Notes under the pieces: generated by a model
What the model was told of the DNA's origin: nothing
Databases searched by the model: none
The model's input: the letters and a program-made list of their open reading frames with translations, nothing else
Made by a program: the position numbers and the translations under genes
Shown here: positions 51,361 to 58,440 of the stretch, piece after piece
Layout of the letters: every line of letters begins with the position of its first letter
How positions within the stretch are numbered: the stretch's first letter is position 1
Source of the DNA: CALDSL01 sp039810245
GTDB taxonomy: Bacteria > Chloroflexota > Anaerolineae > Anaerolineales > Anaerolineaceae
Direction of reading: 5' to 3'
Assembly (NCBI GenBank): GCA_039810245.1
Contig: JBDHWQ010000010.1
Span: 1-64,000 of the forward strand
DNA length: 64,000 bases

Positions 51361-52617
51361 ATGGGGATGGAAAAACGACCCGCTGCACTAAGCTATTTTG
51401 ATATTGTTAAAGGTAAGGCTCTTACGGAAAGTGACCTGGAAGGCTACACCAACGAGATCCGTACAGTGTGTTCCGAATTTCCGAAGACGGTTGAAGGGTT
51501 CAAGGATGTTTTAAGCCGTCCATACGAGAAGGTTTATGCAATTGGAATTGGCGATTCGCTGTACTCGGCCGACTCGGTAAAACTGAGCTTCTGGCAAAAC
51601 TACGGTATACAGTTGGAAGTGCTGGAATCGCAGGAGTTCAACAATTACTATATTGATTACATGCCGCGAAACGCTCTAGTGTTCATCTGTTCTGGGGGTG
51701 GGGCTGCGGCGCGCACGGTAGAAAGCAGCTTTCTGGCACAGAAGCGCGGCGCGACCGTAGTGGCCGTAACATTGACACCCAAGAGCCGCTTGAGCGCTTC
51801 GTGCGAGTACGTACTGTGCCATGCGACGGACGCCAAAAACTTTATTGATGGCAGCCGCAATTACATCAGCCTGGCGCTATTATTGAAGATTGTGGGTATA
51901 AAGATGGGCGTCTGGAATGGACACCTGGACGCGCAGCAAGAGCAGGCGATGCTGGCAAAAATCGTTACCGACATGCAGATGGGCTTTCAAACCTGTATGC
52001 AGTACGAAGATATGATCCAGAAAGTTATGGCAGGCGCGAAAGATCAGACGCGTTTTTATTTTCTGGGAGCAGGGCCAAGCTGGCCGGTGGCGCAGTATGG
52101 AGCGGCCAAGTTTATGGAACAATCGGCTGCGGACGGCATCCCGCAGCAGTTGGAAGAATACGGCCACGAGCAGTATTGGGTACACAATCGTCGCGGCGAA
52201 AATTCCACCATCTTCAGTATTTGCCCGGGCGGCAAAAGTGCTATGCGCTGCGCCGAGAATCTGGATGAGCAAAACTTTCTGGGTTTGAACACGATCCTGC
52301 TGACCAACGCGCCGGTTCACCCCTCATTACAGGGCAAAGCGAAATTCAACATCATTGCAGAAGGCCCAATTGACGAAAATGATTACTGGATGGTGGCCTG
52401 CCATGTACTGGCGCGCTTCGGTAATTACTATACCGAATATATCAATTTTCTGGGGAAGAAGTTCCTCACGGGCGAGCAATTTGTGGAACACTACAAGACC
52501 ATCCATTACAGCCGGTTTTTGGATGAAGTGTCAGAACACGATATCGCGATTCCAAGTGATGAGACTATTGGCGAGCGCGGCGCATACGGCCTGACTTTTG
52601 ACAAAACCAAGAAATAA
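51361..52617 (+). CDS. SIS-domain protein 2 (GlmS/FrlB-like isomerase or deglycase)
   Basis: A 418-residue, two-SIS-domain protein. AIGIGDSLYSADSVKLSFW and VFICSGGGAAARTVESSFLA are the first domain's loops; FLGAGPSWPVAQYGAAKFM starts the second, and QLEEYGHEQYWVHN gives the Glu-x2-His equivalent of EEWAHAQ in the first SIS protein. AAAGGA precedes a cluster of ATGs (51358, 51361, 51367); spacing favours 51361. Having two different deglycase-like enzymes suggests two steps or a heteromer, not simple redundancy. A stem-loop follows. Confidence 0.8.
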   Translation: MGMEKRPAALSYFDIVKGKALTESDLEGYTNEIRTVCSEFPKTVEGFKDVLSRPYEKVYAIGIGDSLYSADSVKLSFWQNYGIQLEVLESQEFNNYYIDYMPRNALVFICSGGGAAARTVESSFLAQKRGATVVAVTLTPKSRLSASCEYVLCHATDAKNFIDGSRNYISLALLLKIVGIKMGVWNGHLDAQQEQAMLAKIVTDMQMGFQTCMQYEDMIQKVMAGAKDQTRFYFLGAGPSWPVAQYGAAKFMEQSAADGIPQQLEEYGHEQYWVHNRRGENSTIFSICPGGKSAMRCAENLDEQNFLGLNTILLTNAPVHPSLQGKAKFNIIAEGPIDENDYWMVACHVLARFGNYYTEYINFLGKKFLTGEQFVEHYKTIHYSRFLDEVSEHDIAIPSDETIGERGAYGLTFDKTKK

Positions 52618-52623
52618 TGGAGC

Positions 52624-52654
52624 GGGCCGCGCGGCTGCCTGGGCCGCGCGGCCC
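52624..52654 (+). terminator. GC-rich stem-loop ending the catabolic operon
   Basis: GGGCCGCGCGGC (52624-52635) pairs with GCCGCGCGGCCC (52643-52654), loop TGCCTGG. It is very stable but has no T-run, so termination may be partial. Confidence 0.6.
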
Positions 52655-52670
52655 AACTCTTGCAGATTTG

Positions 52671-52713
52671 TTTGGGAAAAACCATTTCCAAAATGAGGAG
52701 TTTGCCTGATAAT
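52671..52713 (+). promoter_or_regulatory. Candidate promoter with overlapping inverted repeat
   Basis: GGAAA-AACCA-TTTCC (52675-52689) is an inverted repeat overlapping a possible -35 (TTTCCA). GATAAT follows at 17 bases, near 52708-52713. It could be the promoter and operator of the GntR gene. Weak by sequence alone. Confidence 0.3.
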
Positions 52714-52770
52714 TTCTTGTTTCCTTTGCAAAGATTGCCACCTGAAATATTGTGTCTGCTTGAGGTTCAG

Positions 52771-53544
52771 ATGTCCAGTAACCAACCCATTGTTTCCGGC
52801 CTGCCCCGTATCCCCAATCGTTCTCTCGCGGAAGAAGTGATCTATCGCGTGGAAGAAGCGATTCGTGCTTCGGTTTTTAAACCGGGCGAGCGCCTGCCCA
52901 GCGAGCCTGTGCTGGCCGGGCAGTTGGGTGTCAGTCGCAACACGCTGCGTGAAGCGGTGAATACGCTGGTGGATAAGGGCGTCCTGTACCGCATGCGCGG
53001 CATTGGCACGTTTGTTTCCGGCCCATCGGAATTCATGTTAGAGAGTAATTTAGAGCGTGTGGTTGGTACCAGCCAGCTCATCCGCAGCAAGGGACACGTG
53101 CCCGGGCAGCGAGACTTTCATCTCATCGTAGAGCCTGCCACAGAAAGCTTGGCAAAAAAATTGCAAATCGAGCTTGGCCAGGATATGCTACGTATTTCTC
53201 GTATTCGTACAGCGGATAATATCCCCGTTATCGTTTCCGAGGAGTGCATACCAACTGAGCTGCTGCAAGGCGTGGCCCTGCCGTACGCTGCGGAAGGTTG
53301 CGAAAATTGGTCCATTTATGAGTATCTGGCGGAAGCTGGCTACCCCATCGATATGGCCTTAACGCGGATCCGATCGCTGGTGGCGGACCGGAACCTGGCC
53401 TTGCTGCTGGAGATTAAAACCAACCAGTCGCTGCTATGCCTGGAGCAGACCCATTTTTCCAATAACTATCGCAAGCCGGTGCTGTATTGTGTGAATTACC
53501 ATAATGATCGCATTGTGGATATCGAGGTGATCCGCAGGGGGTAG
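52771..53544 (+). CDS. GntR/UTRA-family transcriptional regulator
   Basis: A 257-residue regulator. The N-terminal GntR helix-turn-helix is clear: VIYRVEEAIRASVFKPGERLPSE and GVSRNTLREAVNTLVDKGVLYRMRGIGTFV. The C-terminal domain is UTRA-like, which binds small effectors (often phosphorylated sugars or amines). GAGG precedes ATG 52771; the frame opens further upstream. FrlR, controller of fructoselysine use, belongs to the same class. It probably controls the importer operon that lies upstream. Confidence 0.88.
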   Translation: MSSNQPIVSGLPRIPNRSLAEEVIYRVEEAIRASVFKPGERLPSEPVLAGQLGVSRNTLREAVNTLVDKGVLYRMRGIGTFVSGPSEFMLESNLERVVGTSQLIRSKGHVPGQRDFHLIVEPATESLAKKLQIELGQDMLRISRIRTADNIPVIVSEECIPTELLQGVALPYAAEGCENWSIYEYLAEAGYPIDMALTRIRSLVADRNLALLLEIKTNQSLLCLEQTHFSNNYRKPVLYCVNYHNDRIVDIEVIRRG

Positions 53545-53742
53545 CCTGCATTTCTCAATCAATCGCCGGTCGAGATCTTCGGCAACAGACCTGTCACCCG
53601 TTTTGTGGCACAGTGTTATATAGCGCCGCGCCGGCTTCATATCTCCAGGAGAACTCGGATTCTTCTTTCCATTGTTTGCACTACAAGCATTGTTTCATTT
53701 CGCTCCAGTTCCAGTAATATCCCATTAAAAAATAAAACAAAA

Positions 53743-53767
53743 GACCCCGCACCTTATATGTGGGGTC
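53743..53767. terminator. Bidirectional terminator (tRNA-Lys and GntR gene)
   Basis: GACCCC (53743-53748) pairs with GGGGTC (53762-53767), with further pairing inside. On the minus strand a T-rich tract (TTTTGTTTTATTTTTT) follows, making a strong end for tRNA-Lys. On plus, GTTTTCC follows. Confidence 0.8.
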
Positions 53768-53793
53768 GTTTTCCTGATAACGGAGTATCTAGG

Positions 53794-53865
53794 TGATCCA
53801 CCAGGGACTCGAACCCTGAACCTGCTGATTAAGAGTCAGTTGCTCTACCATTGAGCTAGTGGACC
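53794..53865 (-). tRNA. tRNA-Lys (CTT)
   Basis: A 72-base cloverleaf. Acceptor GGTCCAC pairs with GTGGATC; the anticodon stem CTGA/TCAG encloses CTCTTAA with anticodon CTT; the T loop is GTTCGAGTC. The discriminator is A and the 3' CCA is not fully encoded (CCT follows). It has a consensus promoter upstream and a terminator downstream. Confidence 0.93.
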
Positions 53866-53879
53866 GTATTGCGACGGCT

Positions 53880-53907
53880 ATTATACCTCTTTCTTCGCGT
53901 GTGTCAA
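53880..53907 (-). promoter_or_regulatory. Consensus promoter of tRNA-Lys
   Basis: On the minus strand TTGACA (53907-53902), 16-base spacer, TATAAT (53885-53880). Both hexamers match consensus perfectly. Transcription would start near 53873, eight bases before the tRNA. Confidence 0.85.
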
Positions 53908-53910
53908 CCT

Positions 53911-53939
53911 TTGCGCGCGGTGGCGCGCGCTGCTACAAT
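53911..53939 (+). promoter_or_regulatory. Promoter of the epimerase-like gene
   Basis: TTGCGC (53911-53916), 17-base spacer, TACAAT (53934-53939), 28 bases before ATG 53968. It abuts the divergent tRNA promoter, leaving three bases between the two -35 elements. Confidence 0.6.
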
Positions 53940-53967
53940 CATGCTATCTTTTGCGGTGAGGTGGCGT

Positions 53968-54960
53968 ATGCTCAAGGTTTTGTTCATCGGCGGAACCGGG
54001 ATTATCAGCTCGGCCTGTTCGCGGCTGGCGCTGGAGCGCGGTGTGGATCTGTACCTGCTCAATCGCGGCCAGTCCGCGCGGCCAGCGCCGGATGGGGCGA
54101 AGCTGCTGCATGGCGATATCCGCGACGCCGGTTCGGCGCGCGCGGCGCTGGGGGAGCATTCTTTTGACGCCGTGGTGGACTGGGTGGCATATACGCCCGA
54201 GCAGGTGGAAGCCGACCTGGACCTGTTCCGCGGGCGCACCGGGCAGTACGTGTTCATCAGCTCGGCGTCGGCGTACCAGAAGCCGCCGGCTGCCCTGCCG
54301 GTGACCGAGGCCACGCTGCTAGATAATCCCTTCTGGCAGTATTCGCGCAATAAGATTGCCTGTGAAGAACGCCTGGTGCGCGCTTTCCGGGAGGAGCGCT
54401 TCCCGATCACGATCGTGCGCCCGTCACATACCTACGACGCCACGCTGCTGCCGTTTACCGGCGGCTGGACGGTGGTCGACCGCATGCTGCGTGGCAAGCC
54501 GGTGATTGTGCATGGTGACGGCACTTCGCTGTGGACCCTGACCCACCACACCGATTTTGCGCGCGGTTTTGTGCCACTGCTGGCCAACCCGCGCGCGATG
54601 GGCAACGCGTTTCAGATCACGTCGGACGAATGGCTGCCGTGGAATGAGATCTTCACCCTGGTGGGGCGGGCGGGCGGCGTGGAACCCAGGCTGCTGCACG
54701 TGCCCTCGGACCTGATCGCGGCCTTTGATCCCGATTGGGGCGCCGGGCTGCTGGGCGATAAATCGCACAGCATGATCTTCGACAACAGCCGCATCAAGCA
54801 GCTCGTGCCCGATTACTGCGCGCTGATCCCCTTCACCCAGGGCGCGCGCGAGATCGTGGCCTGGTACCAGGCCGACCCGGCGCGCCAGGTGGTGAAGCCC
54901 GAGTTTGATCAGTTATGCGACCGCATCGCCGCGGCGATGTTGGGGGCATACCCGCGCTGA
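53968..54960 (+). CDS. NAD-dependent epimerase/dehydratase-family protein
   Basis: A 330-residue extended SDR. VLFIGGTGIISSACSRLAL is the cofactor motif (GGTGxIS), and LHGDIRDAGSARAAL follows. VFISSASAYQKPP holds the catalytic Ser, and YSRNKIACEERLV the YxxxK-like segment. It resembles the CSP41-like/isoflavone-reductase-like branch, where catalytic activity is not always kept. GTGAGGTGG precedes ATG 53968. It ends four bases before the convergent WYL gene. Substrate unknown. Confidence 0.83.
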   Translation: MLKVLFIGGTGIISSACSRLALERGVDLYLLNRGQSARPAPDGAKLLHGDIRDAGSARAALGEHSFDAVVDWVAYTPEQVEADLDLFRGRTGQYVFISSASAYQKPPAALPVTEATLLDNPFWQYSRNKIACEERLVRAFREERFPITIVRPSHTYDATLLPFTGGWTVVDRMLRGKPVIVHGDGTSLWTLTHHTDFARGFVPLLANPRAMGNAFQITSDEWLPWNEIFTLVGRAGGVEPRLLHVPSDLIAAFDPDWGAGLLGDKSHSMIFDNSRIKQLVPDYCALIPFTQGAREIVAWYQADPARQVVKPEFDQLCDRIAAAMLGAYPR

Positions 54961-54964
54961 CGAG

Positions 54965-55957
54965 TTACTCTCCGCCGCCGGCATACATCTCTGCCAGGGC
55001 GCGCGCTTCGCTCTGGATGTATTCGCGCAGCCAGGCGGGTTCCAGCACTTCTACGCCCGCACCCCAGCCCTGGATCCAGTAGATCATCTCGCGCGGGGCG
55101 GCGATGCGCGCGCGCCAGATCAGCGTGCCATCCGGCTGCGGCTCAAGCTGCTGCGAGCGATGCCAGCGCGATTCGAGCACGCGCCCCACGGCGCGCGGGA
55201 AGAAACGCAGCACCACCTCTTCCGGCGGCTCGTTGGTAAACCAGATACCCCACGCATCCTGCAACAACTGGTGCGGGTCAAAGTCTTCGGGGATGGTGTA
55301 GCAGTCGGGCAGCAGCTCGGCGCGCTCGATGCGCTCGATCTTGAACGTGCGCAGCTCATCCGGCGGCTCGCGCCAGCCAATCACGTGCGTCGATTGGCCG
55401 ATGGCATACGGCTCGATGAAATACGGTGAAAAGGTGTAAACGCGCGTCTCGCCGCCGTGCTCGCTGTGGTGCTGCACGCGCACCTTGTGGCCGGATGCCC
55501 AGGCTTCGGTCAGCACTTCCAGCACTGGCACAAACGCCGGATCGGTCCATTGGCCTGGGTCGTCCATCGCATCTGCGGTCTGCTTGAGGAAGCGGCTGAT
55601 GGCGGGTGTGGATGGCTCCAGCGCCGCGCCCAGCTTGCGCACCGCGGATGCCGCGTGCGGGTTGCGCCGGTCGCTGCGCGAGGCCAGCATGCGGATGGCC
55701 AGGTGCACCGCCGTGGCTTCATGCAGGTTAATTTTGATCTGCACCTGGTGCGCGGCGCGGTCGAGGCGCAGGTTGCCGTTTTCTTCCAGCACAATTCCGC
55801 GCCGGGTGAGGCTGCCCGAGTTCCAGTAGCGCCACACCGTGGTGCGGTTGACACCCAGCCGCTGGGCAATTTCCGGCACACCCATCCCGCCCGGGCGGTT
55901 GAGCAGCAGCGTTTCAATTTGCAGCAGCCGGTCTGCTTTGGTTTCCAGAGCGGTCAT
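54965..55957 (-). CDS. HTH-WYL transcriptional regulator
   Basis: A 330-residue regulator with a DeoR-like winged helix (LLQIETLLLNRPGGMGVPEIAQRLGVNRTTVWRYWN, in two pieces of helix) and a WYL domain in the middle (KVRVQHHSEHGGETRVYTFSPYFIEPYAIGQSTHVIGW), followed by a WCX-like tail (VVLRFFPRAVGRVLES). WYL domains bind nucleic acids or small ligands and are common in defence and DNA-damage control. Divergent from the small gene at 56098. Confidence 0.88.
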   Translation of the reverse strand: MTALETKADRLLQIETLLLNRPGGMGVPEIAQRLGVNRTTVWRYWNSGSLTRRGIVLEENGNLRLDRAAHQVQIKINLHEATAVHLAIRMLASRSDRRNPHAASAVRKLGAALEPSTPAISRFLKQTADAMDDPGQWTDPAFVPVLEVLTEAWASGHKVRVQHHSEHGGETRVYTFSPYFIEPYAIGQSTHVIGWREPPDELRTFKIERIERAELLPDCYTIPEDFDPHQLLQDAWGIWFTNEPPEEVVLRFFPRAVGRVLESRWHRSQQLEPQPDGTLIWRARIAAPREMIYWIQGWGAGVEVLEPAWLREYIQSEARALAEMYAGGGE

Positions 55958-56012
55958 GGCAATGCGGTTTCGCAGGCAAAATAGAAAATTGGTTCAATAT
56001 TCGGTCAGGCGC

Positions 56013-56043
56013 GTTGCAGATCCTGCAACAGCACCATTATAAA
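56013..56043 (+). promoter_or_regulatory. Candidate promoter and palindrome before the small gene
   Basis: GTTGCAG-ATC-CTGCAAC (56013-56029) is a perfect 7-base inverted repeat. TTGCAG within it could serve as -35, with TATAAA (56038-56043) at 18 bases. A repressor such as the divergent WYL protein could bind here; that is a guess. Confidence 0.4.
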
Positions 56044-56097
56044 CTAGAACTGATGATCGGTAACAACATTGCATCGTGTTCAGGGAAGGAGAGCAGC

Positions 56098-56451
56098 ATG
56101 GGAGCAGACAGCGAGCCGGGGCATATCCTCTTCGTCTACCAGGTGATGGGAACGTACGCGTTCCTGGTGTTCGATGGGCGCATCTACTATCGCTTTGTGA
56201 ACGACCAGGGCACGTTCCGCTATGTGCGCCGCCAGAAAACGCTGCCTCGCTTTGCAAGCGGGTACCCGGCGGCAGTAAATACGGCCGAGCGCCGCCAGTT
56301 GGAGCGCGAAGCGCGGCGCCACCACGTTCCCCTAAAGTTCTATGCCAGTATCGACGCCTGCCTGCTGCACGTCGCGCACGATTCTCACCGGCAGCTGGTG
56401 TATGGGATGACTCCGCCGGCAGGGTATTTCGTCTTGAATTCCCTGTTTTAA
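56098..56451 (+). CDS. Unrecognised small protein (117 residues)
   Basis: A 117-residue protein, MGADSEPGHILFVYQVMG at the start, rich in aromatic residues (FLVFDGRIYYRFVNDQGTFRYV). Basic helices follow (ERRQLEREARRHHV). No signal peptide, no membrane segment, no recognised family. AAGGAGAG precedes ATG 56098 and a strong terminator follows, so it is a genuine single-gene transcript. Confidence 0.6.
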   Translation: MGADSEPGHILFVYQVMGTYAFLVFDGRIYYRFVNDQGTFRYVRRQKTLPRFASGYPAAVNTAERRQLEREARRHHVPLKFYASIDACLLHVAHDSHRQLVYGMTPPAGYFVLNSLF

Positions 56452-56456
56452 CCGGC

Positions 56457-56490
56457 GCGGGCGGGTGCAAATCACCCGCCCGCGTTTTTA
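56457..56490. terminator. Strong rho-independent terminator
   Basis: GCGGGCGGGTG (56457-56467) pairs with CACCCGCCCGC (56473-56483), loop CAAAT, followed by GTTTTTAT on plus. It also lies downstream of convergent metG. Confidence 0.88.
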
Positions 56491-56505
56491 TTTCTTAATG
56501 TTCGC

Positions 56506-58290
56506 TTACTGCCCCAGGCGATTGCGCTCTTCTTCCACGATCTTTTCTTCCAGCTTTTTGAACAGTGGCGCAGGCTGGCGTAAGGCTGCACCGGGGGCCA
56601 GGCGCTCAGCTTCCCAGCGCCCACTGGCGGGCGTGGGGTCGTAGCGCAGCACGAAATGCTCGCCCAGATCGTCAGTGATGGTCTCGGTGTACTGGCGGCC
56701 GAACAGCGGCGCATCATAACCCAGGAAGGTGTGCAGGCGCTCGGCGGTGTGGGGCAGGAAGGGCGCCAGCAGCACTTTGAGCGAGTTAATGGCGCACAGC
56801 GCAGTATAGACGGCGCGCGCGGCCGCCTGGCGGTCGCTCTTAATCGCGGTCCACGGGGCGGTTTCGTCCAGGTATTTGTTCACTTCGCTGGCCAGGCGCA
56901 TGGCCTCGGCCAGGGCAGCGCGCAGATGCACCGCTTCCAGCTCGCGGGCCACGCTTTCAAACCCGCCTTCCACAGAGGCCAGCAGGGCTTCATCCCGTTC
57001 GGTCAGCGCGCCAGGCTCGGGGACGTGGCCTTCCCAGTGCTTGAAGGTAAATGACAGCACGCGGTTGGCCAGGTTGCCCCAGGTTGCCACCAGCTCATCG
57101 TTGTTGCGGTGAAAGAAGTCCTGCCAGTCCCAATCAGCGTCGCGCGATTCCGGCATGTTCACTGTAAGATAATAGCGCAGCGGATCGGGATCATAGCGCG
57201 AGAGGAAGTCGCGGCCCCACACCGCCCAGTTGCGGCTGCCAGAGATCTTCTGGCCTTCCAGGTTGAGGAATTCATTGGCGGGAACGTCGTAGGGCAGCAC
57301 CAGCGGCTGCGGGTCGGGTTCGCCGCGCAGCTCATCGAAGCGCGTGCCAGTGCCAATCAGCTCACCCGGCCAGATAACGGCGTGGAAGGGGATATTATCC
57401 TTGCCGATGAAGTAATACGTGCGTGGCGCGCGGCCGTGCCACCACTGCTTCCAGGCATCCGGCTGGCCGTTGAGCAGGCTCCACTCGATCGACGCCGACA
57501 GGTAGCCGATCACAGCCTCAAACCACACGTACAGGCACTTGCCGCCCCAGTCTTCCAGCGGCACGGGGATGCCCCAATCCAGGTCGCGGGTGATCGGCCG
57601 GCCGCGCAGGTTGCTGGTGAGGATCTGCCCCAACGACTGGCGTAGTACGTTGGGCCGCCAGTAACTCTCGCGTTCGCGCAGGAAGGTCACGATTTCTTCC
57701 TGCAGCGCGCCCAGGTCGAGGTAATAATGCTCGGTCTCACGCAGCTCGGGCGTGGAGCCGTCGATCTTCGAGCGCGGGTTAATGAGCTGCGCCGGGTCGA
57801 GCAGGTTGCCGCAGCGGTCGCACTGGTCGGAGCGCGCGCCCTCGTACCCGCAGATATAGCAGGTGCCTTCCACGTAACGGTCAGGCAGGAAGCGTCCCTG
57901 GCTGGGCGCGTACCACTGCATCTCGCTGTTGGGATACATGTAGCCATTGTCTTTGAGCGCCAGGAACATCTTCTGTGACACGTCGAAGTGATTGGCGGTG
58001 TGCGTGCTGGTAAACAGGTCGTAGGTGATGCCCACCTGTTGGTGCAGGTCTACGAAACCATGATGGAAACGCTGGTAGACCTCCAACGGAGTCGATTTTT
58101 CGGCGTCGGCGCGGACGGTGATGGGCGTGCCATGCGCGTCCGAGCCGCTAACCATCAACACCTGGCGTCCGCGCAGTCGATTGTACCGGGCAAAGATATC
58201 GGCCGGAAGGTATGATCCGGCCAGGTTTCCGGCGTGGATTTCGGCATTGGCATAGGGCCAGGCAACAGCAACAAGGACAGGCTCAGACAT
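56506..58290 (-). CDS. metG: Methionyl-tRNA synthetase
   Basis: A 594-residue class I synthetase that charges tRNA-Met. AWPYANAEIHAGNLAGSYLPAD includes the HIGH-type HAGN signature, CYICGYEGARSDQCDRCG is the zinc-binding knuckle, and EGQKISGSRNWAVW carries the KMSKS-type loop as KISGS. The C-terminal helical anticodon domain is present; the extra C-terminal tRNA-binding domain of E. coli MetG is absent. GAGGTGA precedes ATG 58290. It is the only core housekeeping protein recognised here. Confidence 0.95.
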   Translation of the reverse strand: MSEPVLVAVAWPYANAEIHAGNLAGSYLPADIFARYNRLRGRQVLMVSGSDAHGTPITVRADAEKSTPLEVYQRFHHGFVDLHQQVGITYDLFTSTHTANHFDVSQKMFLALKDNGYMYPNSEMQWYAPSQGRFLPDRYVEGTCYICGYEGARSDQCDRCGNLLDPAQLINPRSKIDGSTPELRETEHYYLDLGALQEEIVTFLRERESYWRPNVLRQSLGQILTSNLRGRPITRDLDWGIPVPLEDWGGKCLYVWFEAVIGYLSASIEWSLLNGQPDAWKQWWHGRAPRTYYFIGKDNIPFHAVIWPGELIGTGTRFDELRGEPDPQPLVLPYDVPANEFLNLEGQKISGSRNWAVWGRDFLSRYDPDPLRYYLTVNMPESRDADWDWQDFFHRNNDELVATWGNLANRVLSFTFKHWEGHVPEPGALTERDEALLASVEGGFESVARELEAVHLRAALAEAMRLASEVNKYLDETAPWTAIKSDRQAAARAVYTALCAINSLKVLLAPFLPHTAERLHTFLGYDAPLFGRQYTETITDDLGEHFVLRYDPTPASGRWEAERLAPGAALRQPAPLFKKLEEKIVEEERNRLGQ

Positions 58291-58324
58291 GGCAGGTCAC
58301 CTCGTGAACAGGATACGTGGGAAA

Positions 58325-58333
58325 ATTTTATCA
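58325..58333 (-). promoter_or_regulatory. Extended -10 promoter of metG
   Basis: On the minus strand TGA-TAAAAT, 35 bases before the start of metG at 58290. It is the same TGATA-type element as at 26427 and 34624. Confidence 0.45.
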
Positions 58334-58382
58334 CGGTTTGCCACGCAACAAACCCGCCAGATGGCCAGGGAGAAAATAGGCG

Positions 58383-58410
58383 CTTCCCCGGGAAAACATC
58401 ACCGGGGAAG
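58383..58410 (-). terminator. Hairpin downstream of the M23-domain gene
   Basis: CTTCCCCGG (58383-58391) pairs with CCGGGGAAG (58402-58410), loop GAAAACATCA. CGCCTATTTTC follows on the minus strand, a moderate terminator for the gene ending at 58441. Confidence 0.6.
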
Positions 58411-58440
58411 TGCTGTGGGAGGGAGGGGAGAATGGCCGCG

